Source: Crenobacter oryzisoli
GTDB taxonomy: Bacteria; Pseudomonadota; Gammaproteobacteria; Burkholderiales; Chromobacteriaceae
Assembly (NCBI RefSeq): GCF_030385785.1
Contig: NZ_JAUEDK010000008.1
Location: 62,001-126,000 of the forward strand
Direction of reading: 5' to 3'
DNA length: 64,000 bases
Positions 24,042 through 34,389 of the stretch are shown in pieces. The position numbers and the translations under genes are program-made. How positions within the stretch are numbered: the first letter of the stretch is position 1; every line of letters begins with the position of its first letter. The notes below the pieces were generated by a model. The model saw only the letters and a program-made list of their open reading frames with translations, ran no database searches and had not been told where the DNA came from.

Positions 24042-24068
24042 AGTCAAGATACTTCGATAGTCATCGAA
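24042..24068 (-). promoter_or_regulatory. ars promoter with candidate ArsR operator
   Basis: TTCGAT-AGTC-ATCGAA (24053-24068) is a perfect inverted repeat typical of ArsR-type sites. Just downstream on the minus strand is TTGACT (24042-24047), a -35-like word, followed by AT-rich sequence with TATAAA before the arsR start. Confidence 0.55.
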
Positions 24069-24348
24069 ATATTGCAGGAGTCTCAACGCTATTTCTGGCA
24101 CGGTGAGCTCTAACGTGAAGAGCATCGTTACCGCAGATCCCCGACGGACAGTGGCGGAGCTTTTGTTTATTTTCTCCGCACGTTGGTTCTGAAACGGCTT
24201 TGGAACAGGTGCCTTGCAATGCAAAACCGCCCAGTGGTTTCCTCCACTGGGCGGTAAGGGGCTGAGCGAGATCGATCCCCTTGCTCAGCCAGGGCTCATG
24301 CCTTCACTACGCATAGTGGTGCGTTAGTCGGCATGATGATCGGAACGT
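24069..24348. other. Gap between ars and lysP with two hairpins
   Basis: The arms ACCGCCCAGTGG (24227-24238) and CCACTGGGCGGT (24245-24256) form a 12-bp stem. A second, GGGGCTGAGC/GCTCAGCC-type repeat follows near 24260-24292. They may end lysP transcription from the right. The minus strand is open from 24224 to arsR without resemblance to anything I know. Confidence 0.4.
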
Positions 24349-25818
24349 TTACACGCGCCCTTCGGCCAGATCCACCTCGGCCAGCGACACCACACGGGTA
24401 CGGTGGAACCACTTGTAGCCCAGCCAGAACGCCAGGAACAGCGGGATGCCGAAGTAGGTGGCGACAACGCCCTTCCAGTCGATGTGCGAGCTGGTGAAGG
24501 CAGCATAGTTCTGCCCCAGCATCACCACCATGCAGATGCCGAAGGCCAGCAGCGGGCCGAGCGGGAACCAGCGCGCACGGTACGGCAACTCGTGTAGCTG
24601 ACCGCCCTGATGCAGGTAGGCGCGGCGGAAGCGGTAGTGACAGACGGCGATACCCAGCCAGACGATGAAGCCGCTCATGCCCGAGGCGTTCAACAGCCAC
24701 AGGTAGACGCTGTTGTTGTTGGACAGCGAGGTCAGGAAGCACAGCGAGGCGATCAGCGAGGTGGCGACCAGCGCACGGCGCGGCACGCCGTTGGCCGACA
24801 GCTTGCCGAGCCAGCGCGGCGCCATGCCGCTGACCGCCATGTTGTGCAACATACGGGTCGAAGCGTAGAGGCCCGAGTTGCCTGCAGACAGGATGGCGGT
24901 GAGGATCACCGTGTTCATCAGGCCGGCCGCCATGGCGAAGCCGGCGCGCTTGAACACCAGCGTGAACGGGCTGGCGCCGATGTCTTCCATGCCGTTCTTC
25001 AACAGCGACGGGTCGTTGTACGGCAGGATCAGGCCGATGACCAGGATGGCCAGCACGTAGAACATCAGGATGCGCCAGAACACCTGCTTGACTGCGCGCG
25101 GGATGGTGGTCGCCGGATCGGCGGATTCGCCGGCGGCCACGCCGATCAGTTCGGTGCCCATGAAGGAGAAGCCCACCACCATGGCGGCGGCAATGAAGGC
25201 TGGCAGACCGCCGACAAACGGTGCGTCGCCGGTCTCGAACACGCGCAGACCCGGTTCCAGCGCGGCGGGATGGTCGCCGTGCATGATGCCGAAGATCATC
25301 AACGTGCCGGTGACGATAAAGGCGATGATGGTGATCACCTTGAGCAGCGAGAACCAGTATTCCGACTCGCCGAAGCCCTTCACCGAGATGTAGTTGAACA
25401 GGAATACGATGGCGAGGAAGATGCCGCTCCACACCACGCCGGGCACGCCGGGGAACCAGTAGCCCATCACAATGGACGCCGCGGCCAGTTCGACCGCCAC
25501 GGTCACTGCCCAGCTGAACCAGTAGTTCCAGCCCAGCGCGAAGCCGAAGGCCGGGTCGACAAAACGCGTGCCGTAGACCTGGAAGGCGCCGGAGATCGGC
25601 AGGTAGGCGGCCATCTCGCCCAGGCTGGTCATCAGGAAATACACCATGATGCCGATGACGCCGTAGGCCAGTAGGGCCGTGCCGGGGCCGGCGGTGGCCA
25701 CCGTCGCGCCGGAGGCCAGGAACAGGCCGGTGCCGATCGACCCGCCGATGGCGATCATCGACAGGTGACGGGCCTTCAGCTCCCGTCTCAGCCCCGTTTC
25801 GCTGTGCTGGTTATTCAT
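24349..25818 (-). CDS. lysP: LysP-type lysine (basic amino acid) permease
   Basis: A 489-residue amino-acid permease of the APC superfamily with about 12 helices. The start TGLRRELKARHLSMIAIGG, GLFLASGATV, and FSFMGTELIGVAAGESADP follow E. coli LysP, as I remember it, over the whole length, making lysine the most likely substrate. The ATG at 25818 has a GGAG box 8 bases upstream. Another in-frame ATG at 25830 also has a GAGG box, so translation could begin four codons earlier. A chemoreceptor gene lies upstream on the same strand, too far for a tight operon. Confidence 0.88.
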   Translation of the reverse strand: MNNQHSETGLRRELKARHLSMIAIGGSIGTGLFLASGATVATAGPGTALLAYGVIGIMVYFLMTSLGEMAAYLPISGAFQVYGTRFVDPAFGFALGWNYWFSWAVTVAVELAAASIVMGYWFPGVPGVVWSGIFLAIVFLFNYISVKGFGESEYWFSLLKVITIIAFIVTGTLMIFGIMHGDHPAALEPGLRVFETGDAPFVGGLPAFIAAAMVVGFSFMGTELIGVAAGESADPATTIPRAVKQVFWRILMFYVLAILVIGLILPYNDPSLLKNGMEDIGASPFTLVFKRAGFAMAAGLMNTVILTAILSAGNSGLYASTRMLHNMAVSGMAPRWLGKLSANGVPRRALVATSLIASLCFLTSLSNNNSVYLWLLNASGMSGFIVWLGIAVCHYRFRRAYLHQGGQLHELPYRARWFPLGPLLAFGICMVVMLGQNYAAFTSSHIDWKGVVATYFGIPLFLAFWLGYKWFHRTRVVSLAEVDLAEGRV

Positions 25819-26066
25819 TGTTTTCTCCATAGTATTTCCTCTATCACCACCCGCGGTGCGGGGGTGCAACACCTTGGCGATATCTGTGGAGAAAGTCGAT
25901 ACGAAAAAGCGACAGGGAATGTTGCGTCGCCCGTCGCGGCTAATTTTTATTCATATGGCAACGTCAATGGCATTGAATTGTCGAAGGCGCTCGCCCCGTG
26001 CGAACTCCGGAGGAAGGGTTCCCTGGTGTTGGCCGAGGCGTCCTCCCCCGTCGCCGGCGTAGTCCG

Positions 26067-28124
26067 CTAGAGCCGGAACCCGGCAACAATCGCGGCGAGG
26101 CTGGTCGCGCGTTGCTCCAGCTGGTGGACGGCATTGTCGACGACATGGGCGATGGCTTCGTTCTCCTGCGCCATAGCGTCAATCCGCTCCACATGCCGGG
26201 CAATCTGCGCGCTGGCGGAAGACTGCTCGCGCATCTCGCCGGAGATATCGATGATGTTCGCCACCAAGGTGTTGCTCTCTTCATGCGCGCTGCGCATCGC
26301 GGTGGACGCCTCCTGCGACAAGGACAGGCAGGCGTCGATCTGCGCCGACGTGCTCGCCATCTTCGCGCCCGCCAGCTTCATGTCACTGCGGATCGCGTCG
26401 ACGATTTGGGCAATATCCTGCGTGGCCTCGCCGCTACGGTGCGCCAGCTTGCGGACCTCGTCGGCCACGACCGCGAAGCCGCGCCCCTGCTCGCCGGCGC
26501 GCGCCGCCTCGATCGCCGCGTTCAGCGCCAGGAGGTTGGTCTGCTCGGCGACGTCCTTGATCACCTGCACGATGCGGGTCACGTCGTCCGAACGCCGGTC
26601 GAGGGTGGACAGGGTGCTGCCCAGTTCGCCGACGGTCGCGGTGATGCTGTGGATCTCCTCAGCCGCCGCATGGATCCGGTGCAGGCTGTGCTCCGACTGC
26701 CGCCCGGCCATGCCGGCTTTTTCGGCGGCCTCCGCTGCGGTGCACGCGGACTGTTGCACGCTGGCCGACACCTGCTCGACCGCGGCCGACGTCGATCGCG
26801 TCGTTTCAGCCTGCCGTAGCGCGTTCTGCGCCACTTGTGCCGCCGAATGGGTCAGTTGCGCGGTCGCGCCGCGGACCGCGATGCTCTCTTCCTGCACTCT
26901 CAGCATCAGCGAGCGCAGGTGTTCGGTGAAGTCGTTGAAGGCCGCCGCGGTCTTGCCGACCTCGTCGCCCGCGTTGACCGCGATGCGCCGGGTCAGGTCG
27001 CCCGAACCGGTGGCGAGGTTTGCCATGGCCTGCTGCAGCTCTCGCAGCGGTCGGGTGAGGAGGGTCAACACGGCGGCCAGCACCGCCACGATCACCGCCA
27101 CCGACAGGAGCGCAAGCAGCGAGATCCGGACCTTCAGGCTTTGCGCATCGGCCATCACCGCCTCGAGCGGCACCGACACCCCGACCGCCCAGTACTGCCC
27201 CGTCTTGTCGATCTCGATCGGCTGATAGAAGTGGACGAAGCCATCCGCCTCGTAGCGGTAGAGCTTGCCCGCCTTCAGCGCCTCGAACAGCCGGGACGGG
27301 ATATGGTCGGCCACTGTCTTGCCGAGCCACTCCTTATGCGGCCCGGCCACATAGTGCGCATCCTGCGAAACCAAGGTCACATAGCCCGTGCCGTAGGGCT
27401 TGAACCTGGCCAGCTCCTTCTGCAGCGCTTCCATCCAGATGTCCAGCGCCGCCACACCGATGAAGCGACCATTGTCGTGGATCGGGCTGACCAGGGAGGT
27501 CATCAATACGTTCCGGCCCTGGACGGTGAAATTGTAGGGGCCGATGACGGTATCGCGGTTGCGGCGGCGAGGTACCACGTAATAGTCGCCATCTCCTTCT
27601 TTCTCATAGATGGGCACGTAGGCGTCGGGATGCCGGCGAAACTGCGCCATGTCGGCATCGACCGCGGCGGTATCCTGCCTGACGGCCCCGCCCGCGCTAC
27701 GGGTGAAGTAAGGTAGGTAGCGACCAGTGGCGTCATGCTTGGGCGCTTGCTTGTACCGCTCGTCCCGACCGTCGAGTCCGTTCGGCTCCCACAAGGTCCA
27801 GAGGCCGGACGCAAAGGTGGCGCCCTCCAGCAGTTCCTTGTGCACCCGGTCCAACGTGTCGCGATCCGGCACCTTGCCGTGCCTGAGGCCCTGCATCGCG
27901 TCCCCCAACGATCTGGCGACCGCAAAGCCTTTATTGAAGCTCTCACCCACCTGCACGGCTAGGCGCTGCGCCTGAGCCTCGGCCAACGCGAAGCCCTGCT
28001 GCTCGGCCTGAGCGGTCGTCTCCCGGATGATCAGGGCGGTCATGACCCCAAAGCCGACGAGCACAGCAATCGCGGTGGTGGCGAGCACTTTCGCGCCCAG
28101 AGAGAGATTCCTGATTCTTATCAT
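26067..28124 (-). CDS. Methyl-accepting chemotaxis protein with dCache sensor
   Basis: A 685-residue chemoreceptor. A first helix (about residues 12-30) is followed by a ~300-residue periplasmic dCache-type sensor ([18 protein letters not shown] and GVAALDIW regions). Then come a second helix (about 330-350), HAMP ([20 protein letters not shown]) and the signalling hairpin with its conserved tip, [20 protein letters not shown] followed by [18 protein letters not shown]. It lacks a C-terminal CheR-binding pentapeptide. The ligand is unknown; dCache receptors often bind amino acids, and lysP is the next gene. The start at 28124 was chosen for the hydrophobic N-terminus, with a distant GGAG box. 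Confidence 0.93.
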   Translation of the reverse strand: MIRIRNLSLGAKVLATTAIAVLVGFGVMTALIIRETTAQAEQQGFALAEAQAQRLAVQVGESFNKGFAVARSLGDAMQGLRHGKVPDRDTLDRVHKELLEGATFASGLWTLWEPNGLDGRDERYKQAPKHDATGRYLPYFTRSAGGAVRQDTAAVDADMAQFRRHPDAYVPIYEKEGDGDYYVVPRRRNRDTVIGPYNFTVQGRNVLMTSLVSPIHDNGRFIGVAALDIWMEALQKELARFKPYGTGYVTLVSQDAHYVAGPHKEWLGKTVADHIPSRLFEALKAGKLYRYEADGFVHFYQPIEIDKTGQYWAVGVSVPLEAVMADAQSLKVRISLLALLSVAVIVAVLAAVLTLLTRPLRELQQAMANLATGSGDLTRRIAVNAGDEVGKTAAAFNDFTEHLRSLMLRVQEESIAVRGATAQLTHSAAQVAQNALRQAETTRSTSAAVEQVSASVQQSACTAAEAAEKAGMAGRQSEHSLHRIHAAAEEIHSITATVGELGSTLSTLDRRSDDVTRIVQVIKDVAEQTNLLALNAAIEAARAGEQGRGFAVVADEVRKLAHRSGEATQDIAQIVDAIRSDMKLAGAKMASTSAQIDACLSLSQEASTAMRSAHEESNTLVANIIDISGEMREQSSASAQIARHVERIDAMAQENEAIAHVVDNAVHQLEQRATSLAAIVAGFRL

Positions 28125-28261
28125 TATGTATGTGAACTCCGTAGCCCGGATGGCAGGAACACGAGAAGCGATCTGGCCGTCCGATCGTCGAGGTGCCAGC
28201 GCTGGAGAAGGCGCTGGTTTCGGACTCGCAGTATCCCGGCAGCCACGCCTCCCTGGCATGC

Positions 28262-28294
28262 AACGGCCCGGCAAAGTGACTTTGCCGGGCCGTT
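28262..28294 (-). terminator. Strong hairpin terminator of the ureohydrolase-GMC operon
   Basis: AACGGCCCGGCAAAG (28262-28276) and CTTTGCCGGGCCGTT (28280-28294) form a perfect 15-bp stem with a 3-base loop, 12 bases beyond the oxidoreductase stop. Confidence 0.75.
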
Positions 28295-28306
28295 AGTGGC
28301 GTCACG

Positions 28307-29992
28307 TCAAGCCGCGACGTTTCGCATCGGCGCGCGGGTGCGCTGGCGCGACTCCCACCCCTCGGCGAGACCGACCGACGCCTCCGACGGTGCTAGCATC
28401 GGACGGCCGCGCACCAGGTCGGCGGCGCGTTCGGCCAACATGATGGTCGGCGCGTTGAGGTTGCCGTTCGGCTCGGTCGGGAACACCGAGGAATCGATCA
28501 CGCGCAGCCCCTCCAGGCCGCGCACGCGCAGCTCCGAATCGACCACCGCCATGTCGTCCTCGCCCATCCGGCACGAGCCGCACGGATGCATGGTGCTCTC
28601 CATATTGGCGCGCACGAAGGCATCGATCTCATCATCGGTCTGCACGTTGGGACCCGGCGCCAGCTCGACGCCGCGATAACGGTCCATCGCCGGCTGGGCG
28701 AGGATCTCGCGGGTCAGCCGCACGCAGCGGCGGAAGCCCTCGCGATCCTCCTCGCTCTCCAGATAGTTGAAGCGGATCTCCGGATGGGCGAACGGGTCGG
28801 CGGACAGCGCGTGCACATGGCCGCGGCTCTTGGGCTTGTTCGGCCCGGTCAGCACCATGAAGCCGTGGCCCTTGAACGGCTTGTCGCCGTCATAGCGCAT
28901 CGCGGCCGGCAGGAAGTGGAACTGGATGTCAGGCCAGCGCAGCCCCGCCTCGGAGCGGATAAAGCCGCCCGCCTCGAAGTGGTTGGAGGCGCCGAGCCCG
29001 TCCTTGAACAACAGCCAACGCAGGCCGATCATCGCCTTGCCCCAGAGGCCCATCTTGCCGTTGAGCGTGATCGGCTCCTTGCAGGTGTACTGGATGTAGA
29101 TCTCCGAGTGGTCCTGCAGGTTCTCGCCGACGCCGGGCAGCGCGTGCTTGACCGCAATACCGGCCTTTTTCAGTACCTCGGCCGGGCCGATGCCGGAGCG
29201 CTGCAACAGATGCGGCGAGCCGATCGGGCCGGACGACACCAGCACCTCGCGGCGGCAACGCACCGTGTGAGTGACGCCATCCTGATCGTAGGTGACACCG
29301 ACGGCGCGCTTGCCCTCGAGCAAAATCTGCCGCGTCATCGCGTGGGTAATCACGGTCAGGTTCGGCCGCTGCATGGCCGGGCGCAGATAGGCGTTGGCGG
29401 TGGACCAGCGCACGCCGTTCTTCACCGTCATATGCATCGCGCCGAAGCCCTCCTGCATATGGCCGTTACAGTCCTCGGTCTTGATGTAGCCTGCCTGGGC
29501 GCCGGCCTCGACCCAGGCGCCGTACAGCGGGTTCTGCATATTGTTGCCGTTGTTGGTGGACAGCGGCCCGGCATCGCCGCGGTAGTCGTCGCCGCCGAAC
29601 TTGTAGCTCTCGGCGCGCTTGAAGTAGGGCAGGCAGTGGCGATAGCCCCAGTTCTTGGCGCCGAGCGATTCCCACTCGTCGAAGTCGAAGGCATGGCCAC
29701 GGATGTAGACCAGGCCGTTGATCGACGAGGAGCCACCCAGTACCTTGCCACGCGGGCAGTGCAGGCGCCGGTTGTTGAGATGCGGCTCGGGCGCGGTCTC
29801 GAAGTGCCAGTTGAAACGCTTGGTGTTCATCGGCAGCGAGAAGGCGCTCGGCATCTGAATGATGACGCTCTTGTCACTGCCACCGTATTCCAGCACCAGC
29901 ACGGTGACGTTCGGGTCCTCGGTCAGCCGGTTGGCCAGCACGCAGCCGGCCGATCCGGCGCCGACGATGATGTAGTCGAATACGCGAGTCAT
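28307..29992 (-). CDS. GMC-family FAD oxidoreductase (choline dehydrogenase-like)
   Basis: A 561-residue FAD-dependent alcohol dehydrogenase. The N-terminal dinucleotide motif is [20 protein letters not shown]. The GMC signatures [21 protein letters not shown] (near 80; signature 1) and [18 protein letters not shown] (near 255; signature 2) are present, and the C-terminal HPCGSCRMG holds the catalytic His region. It resembles BetA, but no betB or betI gene accompanies it, so choline is not assured. It is last in an operon after a ureohydrolase, an aldehyde dehydrogenase and a permease, suggesting it oxidises an alcohol to the aldehyde used by the ALDH. Confidence 0.88.
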   Translation of the reverse strand: MTRVFDYIIVGAGSAGCVLANRLTEDPNVTVLVLEYGGSDKSVIIQMPSAFSLPMNTKRFNWHFETAPEPHLNNRRLHCPRGKVLGGSSSINGLVYIRGHAFDFDEWESLGAKNWGYRHCLPYFKRAESYKFGGDDYRGDAGPLSTNNGNNMQNPLYGAWVEAGAQAGYIKTEDCNGHMQEGFGAMHMTVKNGVRWSTANAYLRPAMQRPNLTVITHAMTRQILLEGKRAVGVTYDQDGVTHTVRCRREVLVSSGPIGSPHLLQRSGIGPAEVLKKAGIAVKHALPGVGENLQDHSEIYIQYTCKEPITLNGKMGLWGKAMIGLRWLLFKDGLGASNHFEAGGFIRSEAGLRWPDIQFHFLPAAMRYDGDKPFKGHGFMVLTGPNKPKSRGHVHALSADPFAHPEIRFNYLESEEDREGFRRCVRLTREILAQPAMDRYRGVELAPGPNVQTDDEIDAFVRANMESTMHPCGSCRMGEDDMAVVDSELRVRGLEGLRVIDSSVFPTEPNGNLNAPTIMLAERAADLVRGRPMLAPSEASVGLAEGWESRQRTRAPMRNVAA

Positions 29993-30025
29993 GATAGTTA
30001 TCTCTCGAATTGAGGGGCCGGATGC

Positions 30026-31531
30026 TTACCAGCTATCGCCAGTGGTGTACTGCGGCGCGGTCTTCTCGATATGGCGGATGACCGCCTCTTCCTTGTCCAG
30101 GTCCAGCGACAGGCACAGCAGGTAGTAGGCCACGCCGGAGACGATCAGCCCGACCAGCCAGGCCATGTCGACGCTGCCGATCATCTTGGCCAGCGGCCCG
30201 ACGTACACCTCCTCGGTGCCGTTGAAGATGCTGAAGAACGGGATCATCGCGACGAAGCCGATCAGGTAGGCGATCAGGCCGCGGCTGCCCCAGTGGCCGT
30301 AGATGTTGTTGTGCGGCAGGAAGAAGTGCGGGATCGCGTAGCGGCCCTTGCGCACGAAGAAGTAGTCGGTCAGGTTGACCGCGGTCCACGGCACCAGGAA
30401 ATACAGCATCACCACCAGGTAGATGTTCAGCACCGACAGGCCCGATCCCGAAGCATAGATGCCCATCGCCACACCCAGCTGCAGGAACACCACGAACAGG
30501 ATGGCCCAGACGCGCACCTTGGCCGTGGGGGTGATTTTCAGGAACGAGTCGACGCCGGTGATCGCCGTCAGCTTGGCACTGTAGATGTTCATCGCGATCA
30601 CCGGCAGGAAGGCGAGGATGGTGATCGCCACCACCACGGTGCCCAACTGCGGTGCGACGCTGGCGCCGACGCTATTAAGCGCGACCAGCACATCGGTAGC
30701 GTGCAGGTGCTCGCCCAGCCAGCCACCCACCGCGATCATCCATGCGCCCGACAACGAGGCGCCGAGGAACACCGCCGCGATCAGCTTGCCACTCGAGGTG
30801 TTCTTCGGCAGATAGCGCGAGTAGTCCGACACATACGGTGCGTAGGCGATGTTGTAGCTAGCGCCGGCGGCGAACTGGGCGATGAACCCGATCCAGTTGA
30901 AGCCCAGCGGCGCGGCCGGCGCGGTGCCGGCAACAGCAGGTGCGTCGTGGATCCAGCCCATCAGCACTGCCAGCGTCACGATGCCGTACAGCGGCAGCGA
31001 CAGGAACAGCGACCATTTGAACGACTTGTGCATCCAGTCGTGGCCGAGGATGGCCAGGATGGTCGCCGGCACCGTCACCGCCAGGCCCACCTGCATCGGA
31101 CCCCACGAGAACAGCGTCTTCAGACCCTGCATCATCAGCACCAGGTTGACGATGTTGAAGCCGGCGAACACGAACAGCGTCGCCAACAGCACCAACACTA
31201 CGCCGCGGTAGCCGAACTGGGCACGCGACTGGATCATCTGCGGCAGGCCCAAATGCGGCCCCTGCGAGCCGTGGAAGGCCATAAACAGGGTGCCGAACAT
31301 GATGCCCAGCGTGCCGGCAATCGTGGTCCACAGCGAGCTGAGTCCCACACTCGGACCGACGAAGCCGATCGTCATCGTGAAAAAGGTGAAATTGCCGACA
31401 AACCAGAACGGTCCTTGCGTGGACAGTTTGTCGGTGCGCTCGTGCTCCGGAATGAAGTCGATCGAATGGCCTTCGATCTCCAGCCCGCCTTGCCCTTGGG
31501 ACACGCTGGCTTGTTGCTTGCCCGATTTCAT
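30026..31531 (-). CDS. NCS1-family permease (cytosine/purine/allantoin-type)
   Basis: A 501-residue membrane transporter of the nucleobase:cation symporter-1 family with about 12 helices. The features GPFWFVGNFTFFTMTIGFVG (near 33-52), SQGPHLGLPQMIQSRAQFG and APYVSDYSRYLP are typical of NCS1. NCS1 proteins carry cytosine, hydantoins, allantoin, vitamins, or, in some bacteria, other small nitrogen compounds. The ATG at 31531 follows GGAGGAG; upstream open sequence is not conserved-looking. In this operon it probably imports the compound degraded by the neighbours; the substrate is unknown. Confidence 0.9.
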   Translation of the reverse strand: MKSGKQQASVSQGQGGLEIEGHSIDFIPEHERTDKLSTQGPFWFVGNFTFFTMTIGFVGPSVGLSSLWTTIAGTLGIMFGTLFMAFHGSQGPHLGLPQMIQSRAQFGYRGVVLVLLATLFVFAGFNIVNLVLMMQGLKTLFSWGPMQVGLAVTVPATILAILGHDWMHKSFKWSLFLSLPLYGIVTLAVLMGWIHDAPAVAGTAPAAPLGFNWIGFIAQFAAGASYNIAYAPYVSDYSRYLPKNTSSGKLIAAVFLGASLSGAWMIAVGGWLGEHLHATDVLVALNSVGASVAPQLGTVVVAITILAFLPVIAMNIYSAKLTAITGVDSFLKITPTAKVRVWAILFVVFLQLGVAMGIYASGSGLSVLNIYLVVMLYFLVPWTAVNLTDYFFVRKGRYAIPHFFLPHNNIYGHWGSRGLIAYLIGFVAMIPFFSIFNGTEEVYVGPLAKMIGSVDMAWLVGLIVSGVAYYLLCLSLDLDKEEAVIRHIEKTAPQYTTGDSW

Positions 31532-31671
31532 CAGGTTTCTCCTCCATAGCTTGTCGCCGTCGCGGCAGCGCTCGGAGCGCCGCCCGCGACAGTCCCGCCG
31601 ACCGGGTTCACCCGGCCGGCAGTCGTCCGCGATTGATGTCACTGCGCCGAGGGCGGTGTGCCCGCCTCTTG

Positions 31672-33180
31672 TCAGGGCAGCGTGATCCAGACTGCTTTGG
31701 TTTCCATCAGGTGATCGAGCTGTTCCGGGCCCAAGTCCTTGCCGAAGCCGGACTCCTTGTAGCCGCCGAACGGCATCGACGGGTCGAGCGTGCCGTGGGC
31801 GTTCACGTAGACCGACCCGGCCGACAGGCGCGGGATCAGGCTGTGCACGCGGCCGATATCGCGGGAGTAGATCGCCGCGGCGAGGCCGAACGGCGAATCG
31901 TTGGCCATCCGCACTGCATCGTCGAGGTCGTCGAACGGCGCGGTCGTCAGTACCGGGCCGAAGATCTCCTCACGCACGATGCGCATGTCGTTGCGGCAGT
32001 GAGCGAAGATGGTCGGCTCGACGAAGAAGCCCGGGCCGGACAGCGTGCCGCCGCCGTACACTAACTCGGCACCCTCGTGCCGACCAGCATCGATGTAGTC
32101 GGTGACGCGGTCCAACTGCTTGGCCGACACCAGCGGGCCGAGGAAGCAGTCAGGGTCGAGGCCGGGGGCGATCTTCAGCGTGCTGGTATAGGCGATCAGC
32201 TCCTGCAAGAAGGCGTCGTAGACGCTGCGGTGCACATAGGCGCGGGTACCGGCGTCGCAGACCTGGCCGGAGTTGAAGAACACCCCGTTGGCCACCGCCT
32301 GCGCGGCGGCGGCGATGTCGGCATCGTCGAGCACCAGCACCGGCGACTTACCACCCAGCTCCAGCGTGACGTGCTTGAGGTGATCGACCGCGCTGCGGCC
32401 CACGTTGCGGCCCACCGGGGTCGAGCCGGTGAAGGTCAGCTTGTCGATGCCCGGGTGTTCGGCCATCGCGGCGCCGACCACGCTGCCGCGCCCGGTGACG
32501 ATGTTGACCACACCGTCAGGGATGCCGGCTTCTTGCACCAGTTCGGCAAAGCGCAGCGTCGACAGCGAGGTCAGCTCGGCCGGCTTGACCACGGTGGTGC
32601 AGCCGACCGCCAGCGCGGCGGCGAGCTTCCAGGCCATGGTCTGCAGCGGGAAGTTCCACGGCACGATGGCGCCGACCACGCCGATCGGCTCCTTACGGGT
32701 GTAGGCGAGGTAGTTGCCCGGCAGCGACGGTTCGACGGTGCGGCCGTGCAGCTTGGATGCCCAGCCGGCGAAATAGCGGAAGGTGTCGACGGTGCCCTGC
32801 ACGTCGACGGCGCGGGCATTGGCCACCGACTTGCCCATGTCGATCGATTCGAGTTCGGCCAGCTCGGTGGCGTTGGCCTCGATCAGATCGGCGAGACGGT
32901 GCAGCAGGCGCTCGCGCTCCAGCGGCTTGAGGCGGCGCCACTCGCCGCCATCGAACTGGCGGCGCGCGGCGGCGACGGCTCGGTCGAGATCGGTGGCGTG
33001 GCCGGCCGGCACGTGAGTGATCAGGCCACCGGTTGACGGTTCGATCACCTCGAAGGTCTGGCCGTCGCGGCTGTCGAGCCAGGCACCGTCGATGAACATC
33101 TTCTGCGGCTTGGCGAGGAAGCGACGCGTCGCCTCCGAGACGCCGAATCGTTCCAGGTATTGCTGTACAACTGCATCCAT
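31672..33180 (-). CDS. NAD(P)-dependent aldehyde dehydrogenase
   Basis: A 502-residue ALDH-superfamily enzyme. Landmark motifs are GAIVPWNFPLQTMAWKLAAA (near 165), the catalytic Glu in VTLELGGKSP (near 272), the catalytic Cys in FFNSGQVCDAG (near 306), and EEIFGPVL. Asp replaces the more common Thr/Ala after the Cys. It resembles betaine-aldehyde and gamma-aminobutyraldehyde-type dehydrogenases. GAGGAG precedes the ATG at 33180. It is second in the operon between the ureohydrolase and the NCS1 permease; likely substrates are amino- or guanidino-aldehydes. Confidence 0.92.
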   Translation of the reverse strand: MDAVVQQYLERFGVSEATRRFLAKPQKMFIDGAWLDSRDGQTFEVIEPSTGGLITHVPAGHATDLDRAVAAARRQFDGGEWRRLKPLERERLLHRLADLIEANATELAELESIDMGKSVANARAVDVQGTVDTFRYFAGWASKLHGRTVEPSLPGNYLAYTRKEPIGVVGAIVPWNFPLQTMAWKLAAALAVGCTTVVKPAELTSLSTLRFAELVQEAGIPDGVVNIVTGRGSVVGAAMAEHPGIDKLTFTGSTPVGRNVGRSAVDHLKHVTLELGGKSPVLVLDDADIAAAAQAVANGVFFNSGQVCDAGTRAYVHRSVYDAFLQELIAYTSTLKIAPGLDPDCFLGPLVSAKQLDRVTDYIDAGRHEGAELVYGGGTLSGPGFFVEPTIFAHCRNDMRIVREEIFGPVLTTAPFDDLDDAVRMANDSPFGLAAAIYSRDIGRVHSLIPRLSAGSVYVNAHGTLDPSMPFGGYKESGFGKDLGPEQLDHLMETKAVWITLP

Positions 33181-33255
33181 CGTGTTTCTCCTCAGTAGTT
33201 CTCTGCTTTCCCGCATCTTGGTGGCGGGTTGTGTGGGGATTCGATCGGCTAGCGC

Positions 33256-34245
33256 TTACTTCCTGTGCGCCTTGTCAGTAGCGCGGTCGTGGAAGATGAA
33301 ACCGAGACTGTTCATTAGCAACTGCGCGGCGAGGATCGAAGTCACCCCGGCCGGGTCGTAGGCGGGAGCCACCTCGACCAGGTCCATGCCGATAATGTTG
33401 CCTGCGCAGCGCCTTGACAATGCTTGAATGATTTCCAACACCTCGTAATAGGTGAAGCCGCCGTGGCTGGGGGTACCGGTACCTGGCGCGATCGACGGAT
33501 CGAAGCCGTCGATATCGATGGTGATGTAGTAGGCGGCGCCGGCCGGAATCTGCTCTAGCACCCCCTCGGCGCCGAGACGGCGCACATCACGCACCGACAG
33601 GATCTGCGAACCGGCGGCGCGTGCAGCATCGTAATCGTCGCGGTTGGACGAGGAGACGTTGCGGATGCCCAGCTGCGTCATGCCGACAATGTGATCCATC
33701 TCCGAGGCACGGCGCAGCGGGTTGCCGTGGCCGTAGCGCACGCCGTGGCGCTCGTCGACGAAGTCCAGATGGGCGTCGAAGTGGATGATGTGGATCGGCC
33801 CGCGGCCCTCGTAGGCCTTGATGACCGGAGCGTGGATCGAGTGGTCGCCGCCGAGCACCACCGGCATCGCGCCCGCGGCAAGGATCTTGCGCACCGCGTG
33901 CTCGATGTTGGCGTTGCTGCTGGCCATATCGGTGTGGACGATGTCCGCGTCGCCGACGTCGACCATGCGCACCTGCTCGCGGGTCAGATAGAGCTTGTCG
34001 TCCTCGTGGTCGTAAGCGCCGGAATGGCCGAAGGAAAACAGCGTCGAGGCCTCGCGAATGGCGCGCGGGCCGAAACGGGCGCCGGAACGCCACTGGGTGC
34101 CCATGTCGTTCGGCGCGCCGAGAATCGCCACATCGGCATCGATGGCTTCCCAGTCGAGGCAGACCGGCGATTTGGCAAAGGTGCAATGGCCCACGAACGG
34201 CAGGTTCAAACGCCCCGTTTCATAGCCGTTTTTCTGCATTTCCAT
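33256..34245 (-). CDS. Ureohydrolase (agmatinase/guanidinobutyrase family)
   Basis: A 329-residue manganese- or nickel-type ureohydrolase. The metal-binding motifs are all present: GGDHS (near 135), HFDAHLDFVDE (near 158) and DIDGFDPSIAPGTGTP (near 251). It cleaves a guanidino group to release urea, but the exact substrate (agmatine, guanidinobutyrate, guanidine, or another) cannot be fixed. Gene context (ALDH, GMC oxidoreductase, NCS1 permease; no arginine decarboxylase) argues against simple polyamine synthesis. GGAGGAG lies directly upstream; the ATG at 34239 is an alternative start. First gene of the operon, divergent from a LysR gene. Confidence 0.88.
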   Translation of the reverse strand: MEMQKNGYETGRLNLPFVGHCTFAKSPVCLDWEAIDADVAILGAPNDMGTQWRSGARFGPRAIREASTLFSFGHSGAYDHEDDKLYLTREQVRMVDVGDADIVHTDMASSNANIEHAVRKILAAGAMPVVLGGDHSIHAPVIKAYEGRGPIHIIHFDAHLDFVDERHGVRYGHGNPLRRASEMDHIVGMTQLGIRNVSSSNRDDYDAARAAGSQILSVRDVRRLGAEGVLEQIPAGAAYYITIDIDGFDPSIAPGTGTPSHGGFTYYEVLEIIQALSRRCAGNIIGMDLVEVAPAYDPAGVTSILAAQLLMNSLGFIFHDRATDKAHRK

Positions 34246-34349
34246 TTCTCCTCCTTGGTTTGAATCAGCAAGGCTTGAAGGCGCACTTGCTTTTCAGTGA
34301 CTATGAGGAGAGATGTGCGCCAGAAAAATAACCAACATCAGATACTCAA

Positions 34350-34364
34350 ATCGGAATTTCCGAT
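34350..34364. promoter_or_regulatory. Palindromic LysR-type operator ATCGGAA-T-TTCCGAT
   Basis: A perfect 15-base palindrome (34350-34364) that contains the LysR T-N11-A pattern. It lies between the divergent ureohydrolase and LysR genes, 26 bases before the LysR start codon. Confidence 0.7.
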
Positions 34365-34389
34365 GTGACTAGGCGGGGGAGAAATAGCC

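Noticed and set aside
23991-24224. Minus-strand open frame of 77 codons between ars and lysP.
   Set aside because: It runs through the ars promoter and operator into arsR in another frame, has no ribosome site, and resembles no family I know.
25819-26066. Lysine riboswitch upstream of lysP.
   Set aside because: None of the conserved L-box segments could be found in this 248-base gap.
28307-29992. Naming the GMC oxidoreductase betA.
   Set aside because: The resemblance to choline dehydrogenase is clear, but no betB, betI or choline transporter lies nearby and the operon points to another substrate.
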